Of a DNA stretch of 64,000 nucleotides, positions 55,182 through 64,000 are shown one piece after another (the stretch's first letter is position 1; every line of letters begins with the position of its first letter). The translations under genes and the position numbers were made by a program. This stretch comes from an uncultured Bacteroides sp. (GTDB taxonomy: Bacteria > Bacteroidota > Bacteroidia > Bacteroidales > Bacteroidaceae), in the NCBI GenBank assembly GCA_949294185.1, contig CASFGA010000007.1:124001-188000 (forward strand), in the 5' to 3' direction. The notes below the pieces were generated by a model. That model saw nothing but the letters and a program-made list of their open reading frames with translations, had not been told where the DNA came from and ran no database searches.

Positions 55182-56684
55182 TCAGAACTGAAAATAGATG
55201 AAGGGCTGAATGTCGCTGCTCTTCACCTGTATCACCAGATAAATCAGAGCAATGAGCACCACGGCCTGACCGACAAGCGGCAGGCGTATCATGCCGCGGC
55301 TGCAGGCGTTCTGCCAACTGTCCGGACACCAATGGAGCAGGTATCCCACGGCCATCAGCATGAAGACCTTCCAATATCCCCCTACCAACTGGCCGAACAG
55401 CTCGGGATGAAATGAGGTAAATATCTGGCGAATCATCGTGAGCGAACCTTCGAATGTGGTGTTCCGAAAGAATATCCAACAGAAGCATACGAAGTGAAAG
55501 GTCAGCACCACCGCAAAGAAACGGCGCACACCCGCGCTGTGATAGTGCTTGGGACGCTTCAGCAGACTGCGCAGATATTTATGTACGGCCAACGCCGTCC
55601 CGTGCAATCCGCCCCAGACAATGAAGTTCCACGATGCTCCGTGCCATAACCCGCCGAGCAGCATGGTCAGAATCAGATTGATGTACGTGCGTATCTTCCC
55701 CCGGCGGTTTCCTCCCAATGAGATATAGAGGTAATCGCGCAGCCAGGTAGAAAGCGAAATGTGCCAGCGGTGCCAGAAGTCGGTCACACTGTCCGACTTA
55801 TAGGGGGAATTGAAGTTTATCGGGAAGCGGAATCCCAGCAGCAGGGCGATGCCGATAGCCATGTCGCTGTAGCCTGAAAAGTCGCAATAAATCTGGAGGG
55901 CATAACCATACACGCCAAACAGATTCTCCAGACCGGAATATAGTCCGGGATTGTCGAATATCCGCTCCACAAAATTGATGCTGATGTAATCGGATATCAC
56001 GGCTTTCTTGAACAGACCGCTCACTATGAAGAACACGCCCTCGCCGAACATCTCGCGGGAAACGGACAGCGGCCTGCGAATTTGAGGGATGAAATCGCGT
56101 GCGCGCACAATAGGCCCTGCCACAAGCTGCGGGAAGAAGGAGATATAAAAAGCATAGTCCAGCAAGCTGTCGAGCGGCTTCAGGTCGCCCCGATAGACAT
56201 CGAGCGTATAACTCAGAGACTGAAAGGTGAAAAAGGAGATGCCCACAGGCAGAAAGATGTCGAGCGCATGGAAGCTGCCTCCCCAAAGCGGGGCAAGCAT
56301 CTCATAAAAGAAGTTGGTATACTTGAAATAGACAAGCAGACCGAGGTTGATGCACAGGCTGGTCACGACCAACAGCTTACGCCGCCAGGGACTGACGGTG
56401 TCTGCCATGACCCGTGCCAGACAGAAGTCGGACACGGTGACGATTCCCAGCAAAAAGAAATAGATGCCGCTGCTCTTATAGTAAAAATAATAAGAAAATG
56501 CCGTAACGAAAAGCAGACGGGCCGTCATACGCTTCTGCAAAAGCATATATATGAAAGAAAATCCCAAAAACAGCCAAAGGAAAAATCCACTGCTGAATAT
56601 CATCGGCTGCTTCGGGTCGTAAGCCAAGACATCCAACACTTTTCCCCAGTCAATCCCGAAATCAGTCAAGTTGAGTTGCCACAT
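55182..56684 (-). CDS. MBOAT-family O-acyltransferase (AlgI/PatA-like)
   Basis: 500 aa from ATG 56684; the upstream in-frame ATG 56789 is inside the preceding gene. About 11 membrane segments. MBOAT motifs: FFPQLVAGPIVRARDFIPQ, QIYCDFSGYSDMAIGIALLLGFRFPINFNSPY, DFWHRWHISLSTWLRDYLYISLGGNR and LLGGLWHGASWNFIVWGGLHG, with the catalytic His in LWHGASW. It moves acetyl groups across the inner membrane for transfer to a polysaccharide. Two SGNH genes precede it with overlaps, making a complete export/acetylation set. Confidence 0.93.
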   Translation of the reverse strand: MWQLNLTDFGIDWGKVLDVLAYDPKQPMIFSSGFFLWLFLGFSFIYMLLQKRMTARLLFVTAFSYYFYYKSSGIYFFLLGIVTVSDFCLARVMADTVSPWRRKLLVVTSLCINLGLLVYFKYTNFFYEMLAPLWGGSFHALDIFLPVGISFFTFQSLSYTLDVYRGDLKPLDSLLDYAFYISFFPQLVAGPIVRARDFIPQIRRPLSVSREMFGEGVFFIVSGLFKKAVISDYISINFVERIFDNPGLYSGLENLFGVYGYALQIYCDFSGYSDMAIGIALLLGFRFPINFNSPYKSDSVTDFWHRWHISLSTWLRDYLYISLGGNRRGKIRTYINLILTMLLGGLWHGASWNFIVWGGLHGTALAVHKYLRSLLKRPKHYHSAGVRRFFAVVLTFHFVCFCWIFFRNTTFEGSLTMIRQIFTSFHPELFGQLVGGYWKVFMLMAVGYLLHWCPDSWQNACSRGMIRLPLVGQAVVLIALIYLVIQVKSSDIQPFIYFQF

Positions 56685-57621
56685 AATCGTTGTATGCTTT
56701 AATGAATGCTTCGTGTAACAATAGTCCTTGAAGGGTATACCCCTCCACTTTAAAGTGAATGCGGTCGCGCTGGTACATTCTGGCGGCAAGCCAGTTGAGA
56801 CAGGCTCTCGACTTCCCGCCTACAATATCATACATATCCCACAACGCCAAATGGTTTTCTTCGGCAAACTGCCGCTCCGTCTCCACCACTCTCTGGGTGC
56901 GCGGATTGATTACCCGTCCGCTCCGGCCGTTCCTCACATAAGCTCCCGGAGGAGTGGTTATAAGAAAAGCCACATCCGGACAGCGGTTCCGAATCCGGTC
57001 TACCAGTGACTGCATCTGCCAGCGGTGTTCCGAAGGCGAATAGCGGCGGGCATGCGCTTCGTTTGTTCCAAAAGAAACGATAACCAGATCCGGCTTCAGG
57101 TCTGTAATCATGCGGATACGCTCGTCGGTGGCGAATGTAGCGCATGTCGTGCCGTTCACTCCCAAAATATGATAGACCACTCCCGCCCTTCCCGTCTCAC
57201 GCGCCAGTCCGGAAGTGCGGTAAGAAACTTCCATATCAAGCACCGCCTCGCCGCCGAAATCATGCTCCAACTGTTTGCGCATCACGTAAGGGAACAGGTG
57301 GCCGCGCACATGTGAGTCTCCGATATGGACAATGCGCACAGGCCGCTCCATCTTTCCAAGCATTTCCCAAAATCCATCGAGCGAAGCATAAGGGTCTTCA
57401 ATGCGGTTCTCCTGCATTCCCTTGAACGAACCAGGGACTGAAGGGGCACTTACCGGCATATACCGCAAAAGCAGCTGCATCTCACGGCTTGGATTGACTA
57501 TGCCCGAGTTGCGGTCTCGATGTGCCTTTGCGGGCAGTTCATCCTGTGCAGAAACGCCGGAGGAAAAGGCATACAGACAAACCAGGCATACAATACAGAC
57601 TATCACATTACTCCGCCTCAT
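56662..57621 (-). CDS. SGNH/GDSL acyltransferase or esterase of the O-acetylation cassette (short)
   Basis: 319 aa from ATG 57621 (ATG 57639 also possible). After a signal anchor (NVIVCIVCLVCLYAFSS), the SGNH blocks are visible: RPVRIVHIGDSHVRGHLF (Ser nucleophile), GVNGTT, VIVSFGTNEAHA (Asn of block III) and a late DRIHFKVEGY (Asp/His). This is the AlgX/AlgJ-type role: accepting the acetyl group from the MBOAT protein and placing it on a periplasmic sugar. It overlaps the upstream SGNH gene by 14 bp and the MBOAT gene by 23 bp. Confidence 0.87.
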   Translation of the reverse strand: MRRSNVIVCIVCLVCLYAFSSGVSAQDELPAKAHRDRNSGIVNPSREMQLLLRYMPVSAPSVPGSFKGMQENRIEDPYASLDGFWEMLGKMERPVRIVHIGDSHVRGHLFPYVMRKQLEHDFGGEAVLDMEVSYRTSGLARETGRAGVVYHILGVNGTTCATFATDERIRMITDLKPDLVIVSFGTNEAHARRYSPSEHRWQMQSLVDRIRNRCPDVAFLITTPPGAYVRNGRSGRVINPRTQRVVETERQFAEENHLALWDMYDIVGGKSRACLNWLAARMYQRDRIHFKVEGYTLQGLLLHEAFIKAYNDYVATQLD

Positions 57622-58984
57622 AAGCCTTCCGCTTTTCATATTGCTCTTTGCCGTACATCAAAGCCTCGAAAAGGATGCCCGCCAAATGTTTTCCCCCACG
57701 GAAATTGATGTGCGTATAATCGTAATTCGCCATCGATGGCTTGCTCTCCACCATCTGGACTATACTTCCTTCGCCTCCCATCGCTTCAAAAAGATTCCAG
57801 AAGGCCACACGGCTTTCGGCTGCAAGCGCCTGCTGGTAGCGAATCAGATTCTTTACCCCAGGCATCGTACGCAAATCACCGTTCTCTGTCTTATACTCAC
57901 GGTCGCCTACCCCTACCACCAGCACAGAAGCCTGCGGGAAAGCCTTCCTCAGACGGCGGATAACCGGTATCATGCCGTCCTTGTAATAAGTATAATTGAC
58001 ACCATGCTCGAACGCAACATTCAGGCCATACTGAAGCACTATCAGATCATACGTGCGAAGACGATTATATGCCTGCAAGACTGCAAGCGGAATCTGCCCC
58101 AACTGCTGCCCGCTGCTTCCCCGTGTGCTGAAGTTGTCCAGCACTATGCCCGAAACCGGATCCATAGTGGCAGCATAAAAGACAGCCGATGAATCGGCCT
58201 GCTGCACACTCCACTTCACCTGCCCTATCTTTCCCTGCACCGCAACCGCCTGCAGCACGGTGTCACCGGCCAACTTATGAACCACCGTTTCACCCTTATT
58301 GATCTGCGAAGCCAATGTCAGCGAATCGGGAGAAAAGAAATAAAATGCAGACATTTCACATGTGTCAAGCCGGGAAGCATACTTCTTCTGGCCGGACAAA
58401 GTGACGGAAGCCCCCTGACGGGCAATGAAATAATGGTTGGATATGTCCTGACGCGAACGGTCAAAATAAAGGGAATCGGTGGTGGCATGGCTCTCCCACC
58501 CGCTGAAAGAATGGCGCACCGTAGGACGGAATCCATATACCTTCGAGGTAACGGGAACATATCCTACTCCACAACCGCCGAAACGCTCCTGCAACATCGC
58601 CCTCAAATCGGCAGTCAAAATATCCGCCTCAATAAAGGAATCGCCGAAATAAGCAATCCTTACCGGACGACCCAATGTGGAACAGCCGGACAGAGCCTCA
58701 TAAAAAGCCTGCATTCCCCCGTTCCGGGTTGAATCGGAATAGTCCTCAATGCAGGTCATGCCCGTCTTGCAAGTATCAACGAACAATGGCTTTACGACCG
58801 GAGGCAAGGCCACGGTATCGGAATCTGCTACCTCAACAATTTTATCAGTACGGACATCGGCCAACAAATCGACCTTGCGCAAAGGTTTTCCTCCAAGGCT
58901 AAGTGAAGGAAGAAAATGCAATCCTCCCAAACCTGCTACGACAAGCAAAGTGAACAGAAATGTAGCAACTATTTTATTCTTCAT
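57608..58984 (-). CDS. SGNH/GDSL-like protein of the O-acetylation cassette (long)
   Basis: 458 aa with an N-terminal membrane anchor (IVATFLFTLLVVAGLGGL). The SGNH blocks are RPVRIAYFGDSFIEADILT (Ser), a long beta-rich insertion (about residues 150-270), VLDNFSTRGSSG, LIVLQYGLNVAFE (block III) and DYTHINFRGGKHL (Asp/His). It is first in the three-gene acetylation operon and may carry out a second acetylation or have a carbohydrate-binding role through the insertion. It overlaps the short SGNH gene. Confidence 0.85.
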   Translation of the reverse strand: MKNKIVATFLFTLLVVAGLGGLHFLPSLSLGGKPLRKVDLLADVRTDKIVEVADSDTVALPPVVKPLFVDTCKTGMTCIEDYSDSTRNGGMQAFYEALSGCSTLGRPVRIAYFGDSFIEADILTADLRAMLQERFGGCGVGYVPVTSKVYGFRPTVRHSFSGWESHATTDSLYFDRSRQDISNHYFIARQGASVTLSGQKKYASRLDTCEMSAFYFFSPDSLTLASQINKGETVVHKLAGDTVLQAVAVQGKIGQVKWSVQQADSSAVFYAATMDPVSGIVLDNFSTRGSSGQQLGQIPLAVLQAYNRLRTYDLIVLQYGLNVAFEHGVNYTYYKDGMIPVIRRLRKAFPQASVLVVGVGDREYKTENGDLRTMPGVKNLIRYQQALAAESRVAFWNLFEAMGGEGSIVQMVESKPSMANYDYTHINFRGGKHLAGILFEALMYGKEQYEKRKAYEAE

Positions 58985-59056
58985 CGATTTCTCTTAAAAA
59001 CAGCTGCAAAGATAATGTTTAATCAAACACAAAAAGATAAAAACAAAAGCTTTTGT

Positions 59057-59704
59057 TCAATCAGAAAGCATGTTGCCCTTTTTCATCGCTTCCAAAAAGG
59101 AATCGACCATACGCAATCCTTTTTCCGTGGCAATACCGCGTATGTGCAAGAAAGTAACCTCGCTATAGATTTCATTCAGCGGATATTCTTCAACAATATC
59201 CGAATAAATCAGCAGATCCATGCTCATCAGCATCGCCTCGTTGATAATCTTAAAATTGATGTCATCCCTGAATATCCCTTGCTCCATCCCTTTTCTAAAA
59301 TAGCGGTATGCAACCTCATCACTCACTTTCTGTCTTTCGGAAAGGAACTCCAAGACTGACGGATATTTGCGTAAATCACGTAAGAACGAAGGGTTAAGAG
59401 AACACAATTCTTCTACCTTGCGTCTATAAAAAGCAAAGATTATTTCCAGAACATTCTCTGTTCTGGAAATAATCTCCGCCATATAATCACTCATTTCCTG
59501 CCAATGACGACGAACCACCTCCAACAAAAGTTGTTCCTTGTCACGAAACAGTTCATAAAGAGTACGCTTGGAAATGGAAAGAGACACGGCTATATCGTCC
59601 ATCCGGACATTCCGAACGCCCGACTTTGTAAAAGCAGATTCCGCCGCCAAAACAATACGCTGCTTCAACTCCTCCTTATCCTGCCTGTTTCTCCTTACCG
59701 CCAT
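59057..59704 (-). CDS. TetR/AcrR-family transcriptional regulator
   Basis: 215 aa. The N-terminal helix-turn-helix is KQRIVLAAESAFTKSGVRNVRMDDIAVSLSISKRTLYELFRDKEQLL; the rest is an all-helical ligand domain. It is the last visible gene of the lpxA-like/TolC/RND operon, 3 bp after the LpxA-like gene, so it probably represses its own operon. It ends 72 bp from the convergently placed SGNH region on the same strand. Confidence 0.9.
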   Translation of the reverse strand: MAVRRNRQDKEELKQRIVLAAESAFTKSGVRNVRMDDIAVSLSISKRTLYELFRDKEQLLLEVVRRHWQEMSDYMAEIISRTENVLEIIFAFYRRKVEELCSLNPSFLRDLRKYPSVLEFLSERQKVSDEVAYRYFRKGMEQGIFRDDINFKIINEAMLMSMDLLIYSDIVEEYPLNEIYSEVTFLHIRGIATEKGLRMVDSFLEAMKKGNMLSD

Positions 59705-59707
59705 GCG

Positions 59708-60475
59708 TCAACGAATAATACCCAACTTGGAAGTTTCTACAAACTCGATAATCCGGTCTATTTCTACACTATTAGGTATCTGTTCGCGTATACGTATCAA
59801 CGCATCATGCTGAGAGGTATTGGCCTTGTAAAGAATACGGTAAGCCTGTGCGATATGCTTGATTACCGTTTCGGTGAAGCCCAAACGCTCTAGCACAATC
59901 GTATTGATGCTGTAAAACTCGATAGGTTCGTGTGCCGCCACAATATAAGGAGGAATATCCTTGACGAAACGGCAACCACCCTGAACCACAGAATAGCTTC
60001 CCAAACGGGTATTCCCCTGCATCAGCACATTTGATGTCAGGATTGCGCAATCCTGTATAATACAGTTTCCAGACACTTGCGAACCATTACCGATAATACA
60101 TCCGTTACCAACCTGTACATCGTGCGACAGACGCGCACCCGTCATGATAAAGTTATCGTTTCCCACGGACGTTTCATGACCGGCATGCGTTCCGCGAATA
60201 ATGACGGCATTTTCACGAATCACATTATTATCACCAATACGCGCAATAGTGTCCTCACCTTGGTATGCGAAATCCTGTGGAACAGCCGCTACCACTGCTC
60301 CTTGATATACGGTATTGCCTTTTCCCATACGCGTTCCGCTCATCAAGCTTGCGTATGGCATTATCACATTATCGTCGCCTATCTCAACATTCTTGTCGAT
60401 ATAGGCAAACGGATGAACCGTAACATTGTTGCCTATCTTTGCAGACGGGTCAACATAAGCTAAAGGACTAATCAT
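59708..60475 (-). CDS. LpxA-family acyltransferase paralogue in the RND operon
   Basis: 255 aa from ATG 60475. Left-handed beta-helix hexapeptide repeats run through the first 190 residues (SAKIGNNVTVHPFAYIDKNVEIGDDNVIMPYASL), then FIMTGARLSHDVQVGNGCIIGNG with the catalytic-type His of LpxA, GGCRFVKDIPPYIVAAHEPI and the C-terminal helical bundle ending SKLGIIR. The length equals LpxA. The repeats differ from housekeeping LpxA at many places (for instance TGARLSHD for the usual GVHVAHD), and lpxD/lpxC-fabZ are not adjacent. It may acylate another sugar nucleotide or be a second lipid A enzyme. It is coupled to the efflux genes (the next gene upstream ends 23 bp away). Confidence 0.75.
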   Translation of the reverse strand: MISPLAYVDPSAKIGNNVTVHPFAYIDKNVEIGDDNVIMPYASLMSGTRMGKGNTVYQGAVVAAVPQDFAYQGEDTIARIGDNNVIRENAVIIRGTHAGHETSVGNDNFIMTGARLSHDVQVGNGCIIGNGSQVSGNCIIQDCAILTSNVLMQGNTRLGSYSVVQGGCRFVKDIPPYIVAAHEPIEFYSINTIVLERLGFTETVIKHIAQAYRILYKANTSQHDALIRIREQIPNSVEIDRIIEFVETSKLGIIR

Positions 60476-60497
60476 AGTTATATTTTTTAAGGTTAAA

Positions 60498-61883
60498 TTA
60501 TTGTCTTCCTCCTCCCAAAGCACTGTACAGGTTAATGACAGCCTGCATACGCTGGAAGTTATCCGAAACTTCTGTCAACTGAGCACTCAGCAAACTCTGC
60601 TGTGCCGTCAGGATTTCCAAATAGGTTGCATCACCACTCTGGAACAAAGCCTTCGTGTAGATTACAGCCTTATCCAACTGATCAACCTGATTACGGTCTT
60701 GAATCAATTTCTTATTCTGCGTATCATACAAATATAAGGCATCGCTTACTTCCTGTCCGGCTTCCAAAATCGTTTGTTGGTAATTCATGCGGGCAATTTC
60801 TTCTTCCGCTTTCGATACCTTCAGATTGGCTATCAGCTTACCATTATTGAAAATAGGCTGAGCCAAGGAAGCAACTGCACTTAATATAACTTTTCCCGGA
60901 TTGATGATGGCAGCTCCTGCACTATTTGTCCATCCGGCCGTTCCGCTAATTGTAATGCTCGGATAAAATGCCGAACGCGCCTGATTGGTCGTATAATAAG
61001 CACTTGCCAAAGTCATTTCAGCAATTTTCACATCCGGACGATTCTCTAGCAACTGCAAAGGAATGCCCGCAGCCAAGTCTTCCGGCATCACTTGCGCATC
61101 CAATGTTCCGCGTTCGATTGCTTGCGGAGCCTTTGCCAACAATACGCAAAGAGAATTTTCTGTTTCACGCACCTGACGCTTCAAATCCAGCAAAGAAGCC
61201 TGAACCTGATGATAAACAGCACGAGTCTGTGCAACGGCTGCCTCTGTCGTCATACCTGCTATCTTCATAGCTTCCATCGTACGGACATTCTCTTTATAGA
61301 TATCTACCGTTTCGGTCGTAATCTCCACCTGACGGTCTAACATCAACAAAGAATAATAAATATTGGCAATGCCGCAAATAATCTGTGAACGGACAGCCTG
61401 CTGAGAATACTGGCTTTGCAGATAGGCAGCACGTTGTCCCCGCTTTGCATTCAACAACTTCCCGAACAAATCAATCTCCCAACTTGCAGCAACCGGCAAC
61501 TGATAGGTCTGACTCGGTTTAGACTTGTCAAAACTGCTTAATGTCCCCTGCGGAGCCAGATTAACCGAAGGCAGATAAGACAGTTTGGCGGCCGTCAGCA
61601 TAACCTTCGCTTCTTCTACCCGCAAGATGGCAGCCTGCATGTCAACATTATTAGCCAATCCTTCTTCAATCAAAGCCTGCAATTGAGGATCGCGGAAAAC
61701 ATCTTTCCAGGGAAGATTTCCCATGTTCGCCGTATCGGCAACGGCCAACGTATCGGTAGCCGAAACCGGGTCACGATAGATGCCTGAAGCATCTATCGTT
61801 TCCGGACGATCGTATGATTTATAGATGTGGCAACTGCTCATCATAGCAGTCAAACACATGATTCCTATTATATGTTTCTTCAT
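60498..61883 (-). CDS. OprM/NodT-type outer membrane efflux lipoprotein
   Basis: 461 aa from ATG 61883, giving the lipoprotein signal MKKHIIGIMCLTAMMSSC (Cys18). The TolC fold is clear from PWKDVFRDPQLQALIEEGLANNVDMQAAILRVEEA, LPVAASWEIDLFGKLLNAKRGQRAA and the second-half LLENRPDVKIAEMTLASAYYTTNQARSAFYPSITISGTAG. Partner of the RND pump directly upstream (7 bp), forming the outer membrane duct. Confidence 0.92.
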   Translation of the reverse strand: MKKHIIGIMCLTAMMSSCHIYKSYDRPETIDASGIYRDPVSATDTLAVADTANMGNLPWKDVFRDPQLQALIEEGLANNVDMQAAILRVEEAKVMLTAAKLSYLPSVNLAPQGTLSSFDKSKPSQTYQLPVAASWEIDLFGKLLNAKRGQRAAYLQSQYSQQAVRSQIICGIANIYYSLLMLDRQVEITTETVDIYKENVRTMEAMKIAGMTTEAAVAQTRAVYHQVQASLLDLKRQVRETENSLCVLLAKAPQAIERGTLDAQVMPEDLAAGIPLQLLENRPDVKIAEMTLASAYYTTNQARSAFYPSITISGTAGWTNSAGAAIINPGKVILSAVASLAQPIFNNGKLIANLKVSKAEEEIARMNYQQTILEAGQEVSDALYLYDTQNKKLIQDRNQVDQLDKAVIYTKALFQSGDATYLEILTAQQSLLSAQLTEVSDNFQRMQAVINLYSALGGGRQ

Positions 61884-61890
61884 TATCATA

Positions 61891-64000
61891 TTATCGTTTA
61901 GTAGGAGAATACTGTTCAATTTCTGATTCCACTTCGCTTTCGTCCAAGCTATCCCATTCCATCGGTCTGAATTTCTCTTGCAACCACTGGAACACTACAA
62001 ACAATATCGGAACGATGAATATCTGGAATATCATACCAATCAACATACCGCCGATTGCGGAAGCACCCAATGTACGGTTTCCGTGAGCACCGACACCGAA
62101 AGCGAACATCAACGGAAGCAGACCAATAATCATAGCCAAAGAAGTCATCAGGATAGGTCGCAGACGAGCGGAAGCTCCCAACACAGCAGCCCATGAAATA
62201 CTCATTCCCTGCTTACGACGGTCGAGCGCAAACTCAACAATCAAGATGGCATTCTTGGCCAACAGACCCATCAACATAATCAATGCAATCTGCATATAGA
62301 TATCATTCGACATGGTGCCCAATATCATCTTCAACGCCGGAATGCTTCCCAATGCAGAGAATCCGTTGACGAACAAGAAGCTACCCAACAAACCGCAAGG
62401 TATTGAAAGCAATACGGCCAACGGCAACAAGTAACTTTCATACTGCGCACTCAACAACAGGTAAACAAACACCAAACAGAGTACGAAGATGATTCCGGTG
62501 GTGTTAGTGGTCTGAGCCTCTTCACGTGCCATACCTCCCAACTCGTAACCGAATCCGGCAGGCAAGTTATCGTTAGCCACTTCGGCAATCGCCTGCAAAG
62601 CCTGACCGGAAGAATAACCGGCAGCCGGAGAAACCATCACCTGGATAGATGTATACAGATTGAAACGGCTGATGACATCCGGCCCGTAAATCTTCTTCAT
62701 GGAAACGAACTGAGATATCGGTGCCATTTCACCATCACTGTTACGAACCTTGATGCTGCTCAATGACTCCAGATTCTTCGTAGCATCCGGTTCCGCCTGT
62801 ATCATTACACGGTACATCTTACCGAAGCTGTTGAAATTGGAAGCATAAATACCGCCGAAATAGCCCTGCATCGTTGTCAAAATATCACTCGGACTGATGC
62901 CTGCCTTCTTACAAGCGGCCGCATCAATATCCAACTGATATTGCGGAAAGCTCGGATTGAAGTTCGTTGAAGCCGAATTGATTTCCGGACGCTCCTGCAA
63001 TGCGGCAATATAATCGTTTACCACCTGGAAGAAGTGATCCAGACTACCACCGGTCTTATCCTGCATATTCAGCTCAATGTCGGTAGAGATAGAATATCCC
63101 GGAATCATCGGAGGAGCGAAGAACAATACCTGCGCATCCTTAAAGAGTTTCTGTGAACGCATGAACAATGTTGCTACCACAATATCTGAACTCTGCTGCG
63201 TTGTACGTTCTTCCCAGTCTTTCAACTTGATGATGATAGAACCGTATGAGGGGCCCTGACCACTACCGATGAAACTAAAACCAGAAATCACCGTACGAGA
63301 CTGAACGGCTGGTTCGGCAGCAATCAGACTGTCTACCTGTGCCAACACTTCACGCGCACGTTCCTGAGATGTTCCCGGCGGTAAAGTCACCGATCCCATA
63401 ATGGTACCCGTATCTTCGTTCGGAATCATACCGGTCGGTGTAAAGCTCATAAAGGCTATCAGCAATGCAATCGTACCGGCAACCAAGCCCATAGACAGCC
63501 AACGCTTGTGAATGAAGAATACGACACGCTTCTTATATTTTCCCAACAAAGAATTGTATGACTTGTTGAATGAAGCCTTAAACTTATCGGTCGTCATGCC
63601 GGCAAAGGCCAAGATACTGATAATAATCATCAGAATACAGATCACCGGATGTTCTTCGAAACTGAACAGACCGAAAATCATACCCAAGATGGCAACCACC
63701 GTAAAGAGAATGACAATCTTCGGATTCATCCACTTGCCAAGCGCATCGGTATAGCGTGCCACCATAATCTTACGCGATTCCTTATAGGCTGTACCCATAC
63801 GTTCTTTCAACGTAGCCTCTGAATTGTGCGGCTTCAGGAACAAGGCACACAATGCCGGAGAAAGCGTCAAGGCATTCAAAGCCGAGAAACCGATGGCAAT
63901 TGCCATAGTCAGACCGAACTGCTGATAGAACGTACCCGCCGTACCGCTCATGAAACTTACCGGGATAAACACGGACATCATCACCAACGTAATGGAAACG
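61891..64000 (-). CDS. RND efflux pump, HAE1/AcrB type (5' end outside window)
   Basis: About 703 C-terminal residues are present; the start is beyond 64000. The visible part begins inside the fourth to sixth membrane helices (ALNALTLSPALCALFLKP). It contains the porter and docking domains (SVTLPPGTSQERAREVLAQVDSL, SGFSFIGSGQGPSYGSIIIKLKDW) and the second set of helices (LLSAQYESYLLPLAVLLSIPCGLLG, LLAKNAILIVEFALDRRKQGMS, SLAMIIGLLPLMFAFGVGAHGNRTLGASAIGGM). It pumps hydrophobic compounds with TolC-type and adaptor proteins; the adaptor gene should lie just to the right. Confidence 0.95.
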   Translation of the reverse strand, partial: VSITLVMMSVFIPVSFMSGTAGTFYQQFGLTMAIAIGFSALNALTLSPALCALFLKPHNSEATLKERMGTAYKESRKIMVARYTDALGKWMNPKIVILFTVVAILGMIFGLFSFEEHPVICILMIIISILAFAGMTTDKFKASFNKSYNSLLGKYKKRVVFFIHKRWLSMGLVAGTIALLIAFMSFTPTGMIPNEDTGTIMGSVTLPPGTSQERAREVLAQVDSLIAAEPAVQSRTVISGFSFIGSGQGPSYGSIIIKLKDWEERTTQQSSDIVVATLFMRSQKLFKDAQVLFFAPPMIPGYSISTDIELNMQDKTGGSLDHFFQVVNDYIAALQERPEINSASTNFNPSFPQYQLDIDAAACKKAGISPSDILTTMQGYFGGIYASNFNSFGKMYRVMIQAEPDATKNLESLSSIKVRNSDGEMAPISQFVSMKKIYGPDVISRFNLYTSIQVMVSPAAGYSSGQALQAIAEVANDNLPAGFGYELGGMAREEAQTTNTTGIIFVLCLVFVYLLLSAQYESYLLPLAVLLSIPCGLLGSFLFVNGFSALGSIPALKMILGTMSNDIYMQIALIMLMGLLAKNAILIVEFALDRRKQGMSISWAAVLGASARLRPILMTSLAMIIGLLPLMFAFGVGAHGNRTLGASAIGGMLIGMIFQIFIVPILFVVFQWLQEKFRPMEWDSLDESEVESEIEQYSPTKR

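Overview
The window is chromosomal DNA from a Bacteroidales gut bacterium, most likely Bacteroides or a close relative. The evidence is many promoters of the TTTG-N19/20-TAnnTTTG type, TonB-dependent receptors with carboxypeptidase-like N-terminal domains, several Bacteroidales-restricted families (DUF4923, DUF5715, NlpE-like lipoproteins, the DUF4964/4965 glutaminase family) and genes with little Shine-Dalgarno signal. I cannot name the species.

Layout: 1-1.45 kb carries the start of a FadL-like outer membrane protein behind coaX. 1.7-6.2 kb is a MarR-controlled TolC/EmrA/EmrB-like efflux operon. 6.3-33 kb is mostly ordinary chromosome: a GIY-YIG protein, an NlpE-like lipoprotein, a glutaminase-like protein, an esterase, an orphan TIGR03915/DUF4130 protein, truA, a DUF5715 lipoprotein, an AraC regulator, a K+/H+ antiporter, YeiH, clpB, a siderophore/cobalamin-type TonB receptor, DUF4923, nadC, rlmH, a LysM glucosaminidase, cytidine deaminase and an initiator tRNA-fMet. 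At 28.1-33.0 kb lies a TonB receptor with a tandemly duplicated beta-helix lipoprotein gene whose two repeat units are each put out of frame.

33.2-49.4 kb is the most interesting part: a complete type III-B CRISPR locus, all on the minus strand. Two arrays (14 and 21 repeats of 35 bp) each have a nearly identical 450-bp leader with tandem promoters, and each sits directly upstream of a gene block. Array B feeds RT-Cas1 and Cas2. Array A feeds cas6, a DHH phosphodiesterase (NrN-like), a CorA-like membrane effector, an undescribed two-helix membrane/coiled-coil protein, then cmr1, cmr2 (cas10 without an HD domain), cmr3, cmr4, cmr5, cmr6 and finally a NYN-domain nuclease. From cas6 through cmr2 every junction is a 4-bp ATGA overlap, so the unknown membrane protein is embedded in the translated unit. 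CorA plus NrN is the hallmark of SAM-AMP second-messenger signalling known from Bacteroides fragilis. All 33 spacers can be read as coding sequence on the strand opposite to the crRNA, and two look like translation starts, as expected if the guides target mRNA.

49.4-64 kb holds a structured leader RNA ahead of a CbbX-type AAA+ protein, an ABC-F protein with a degenerate second ATPase site, an SMR exporter divergent from a Crp/Fnr regulator, a polysaccharide O-acetylation cassette (two SGNH proteins plus MBOAT), and an RND efflux operon with an embedded LpxA paralogue and a TetR regulator, running off the right edge.
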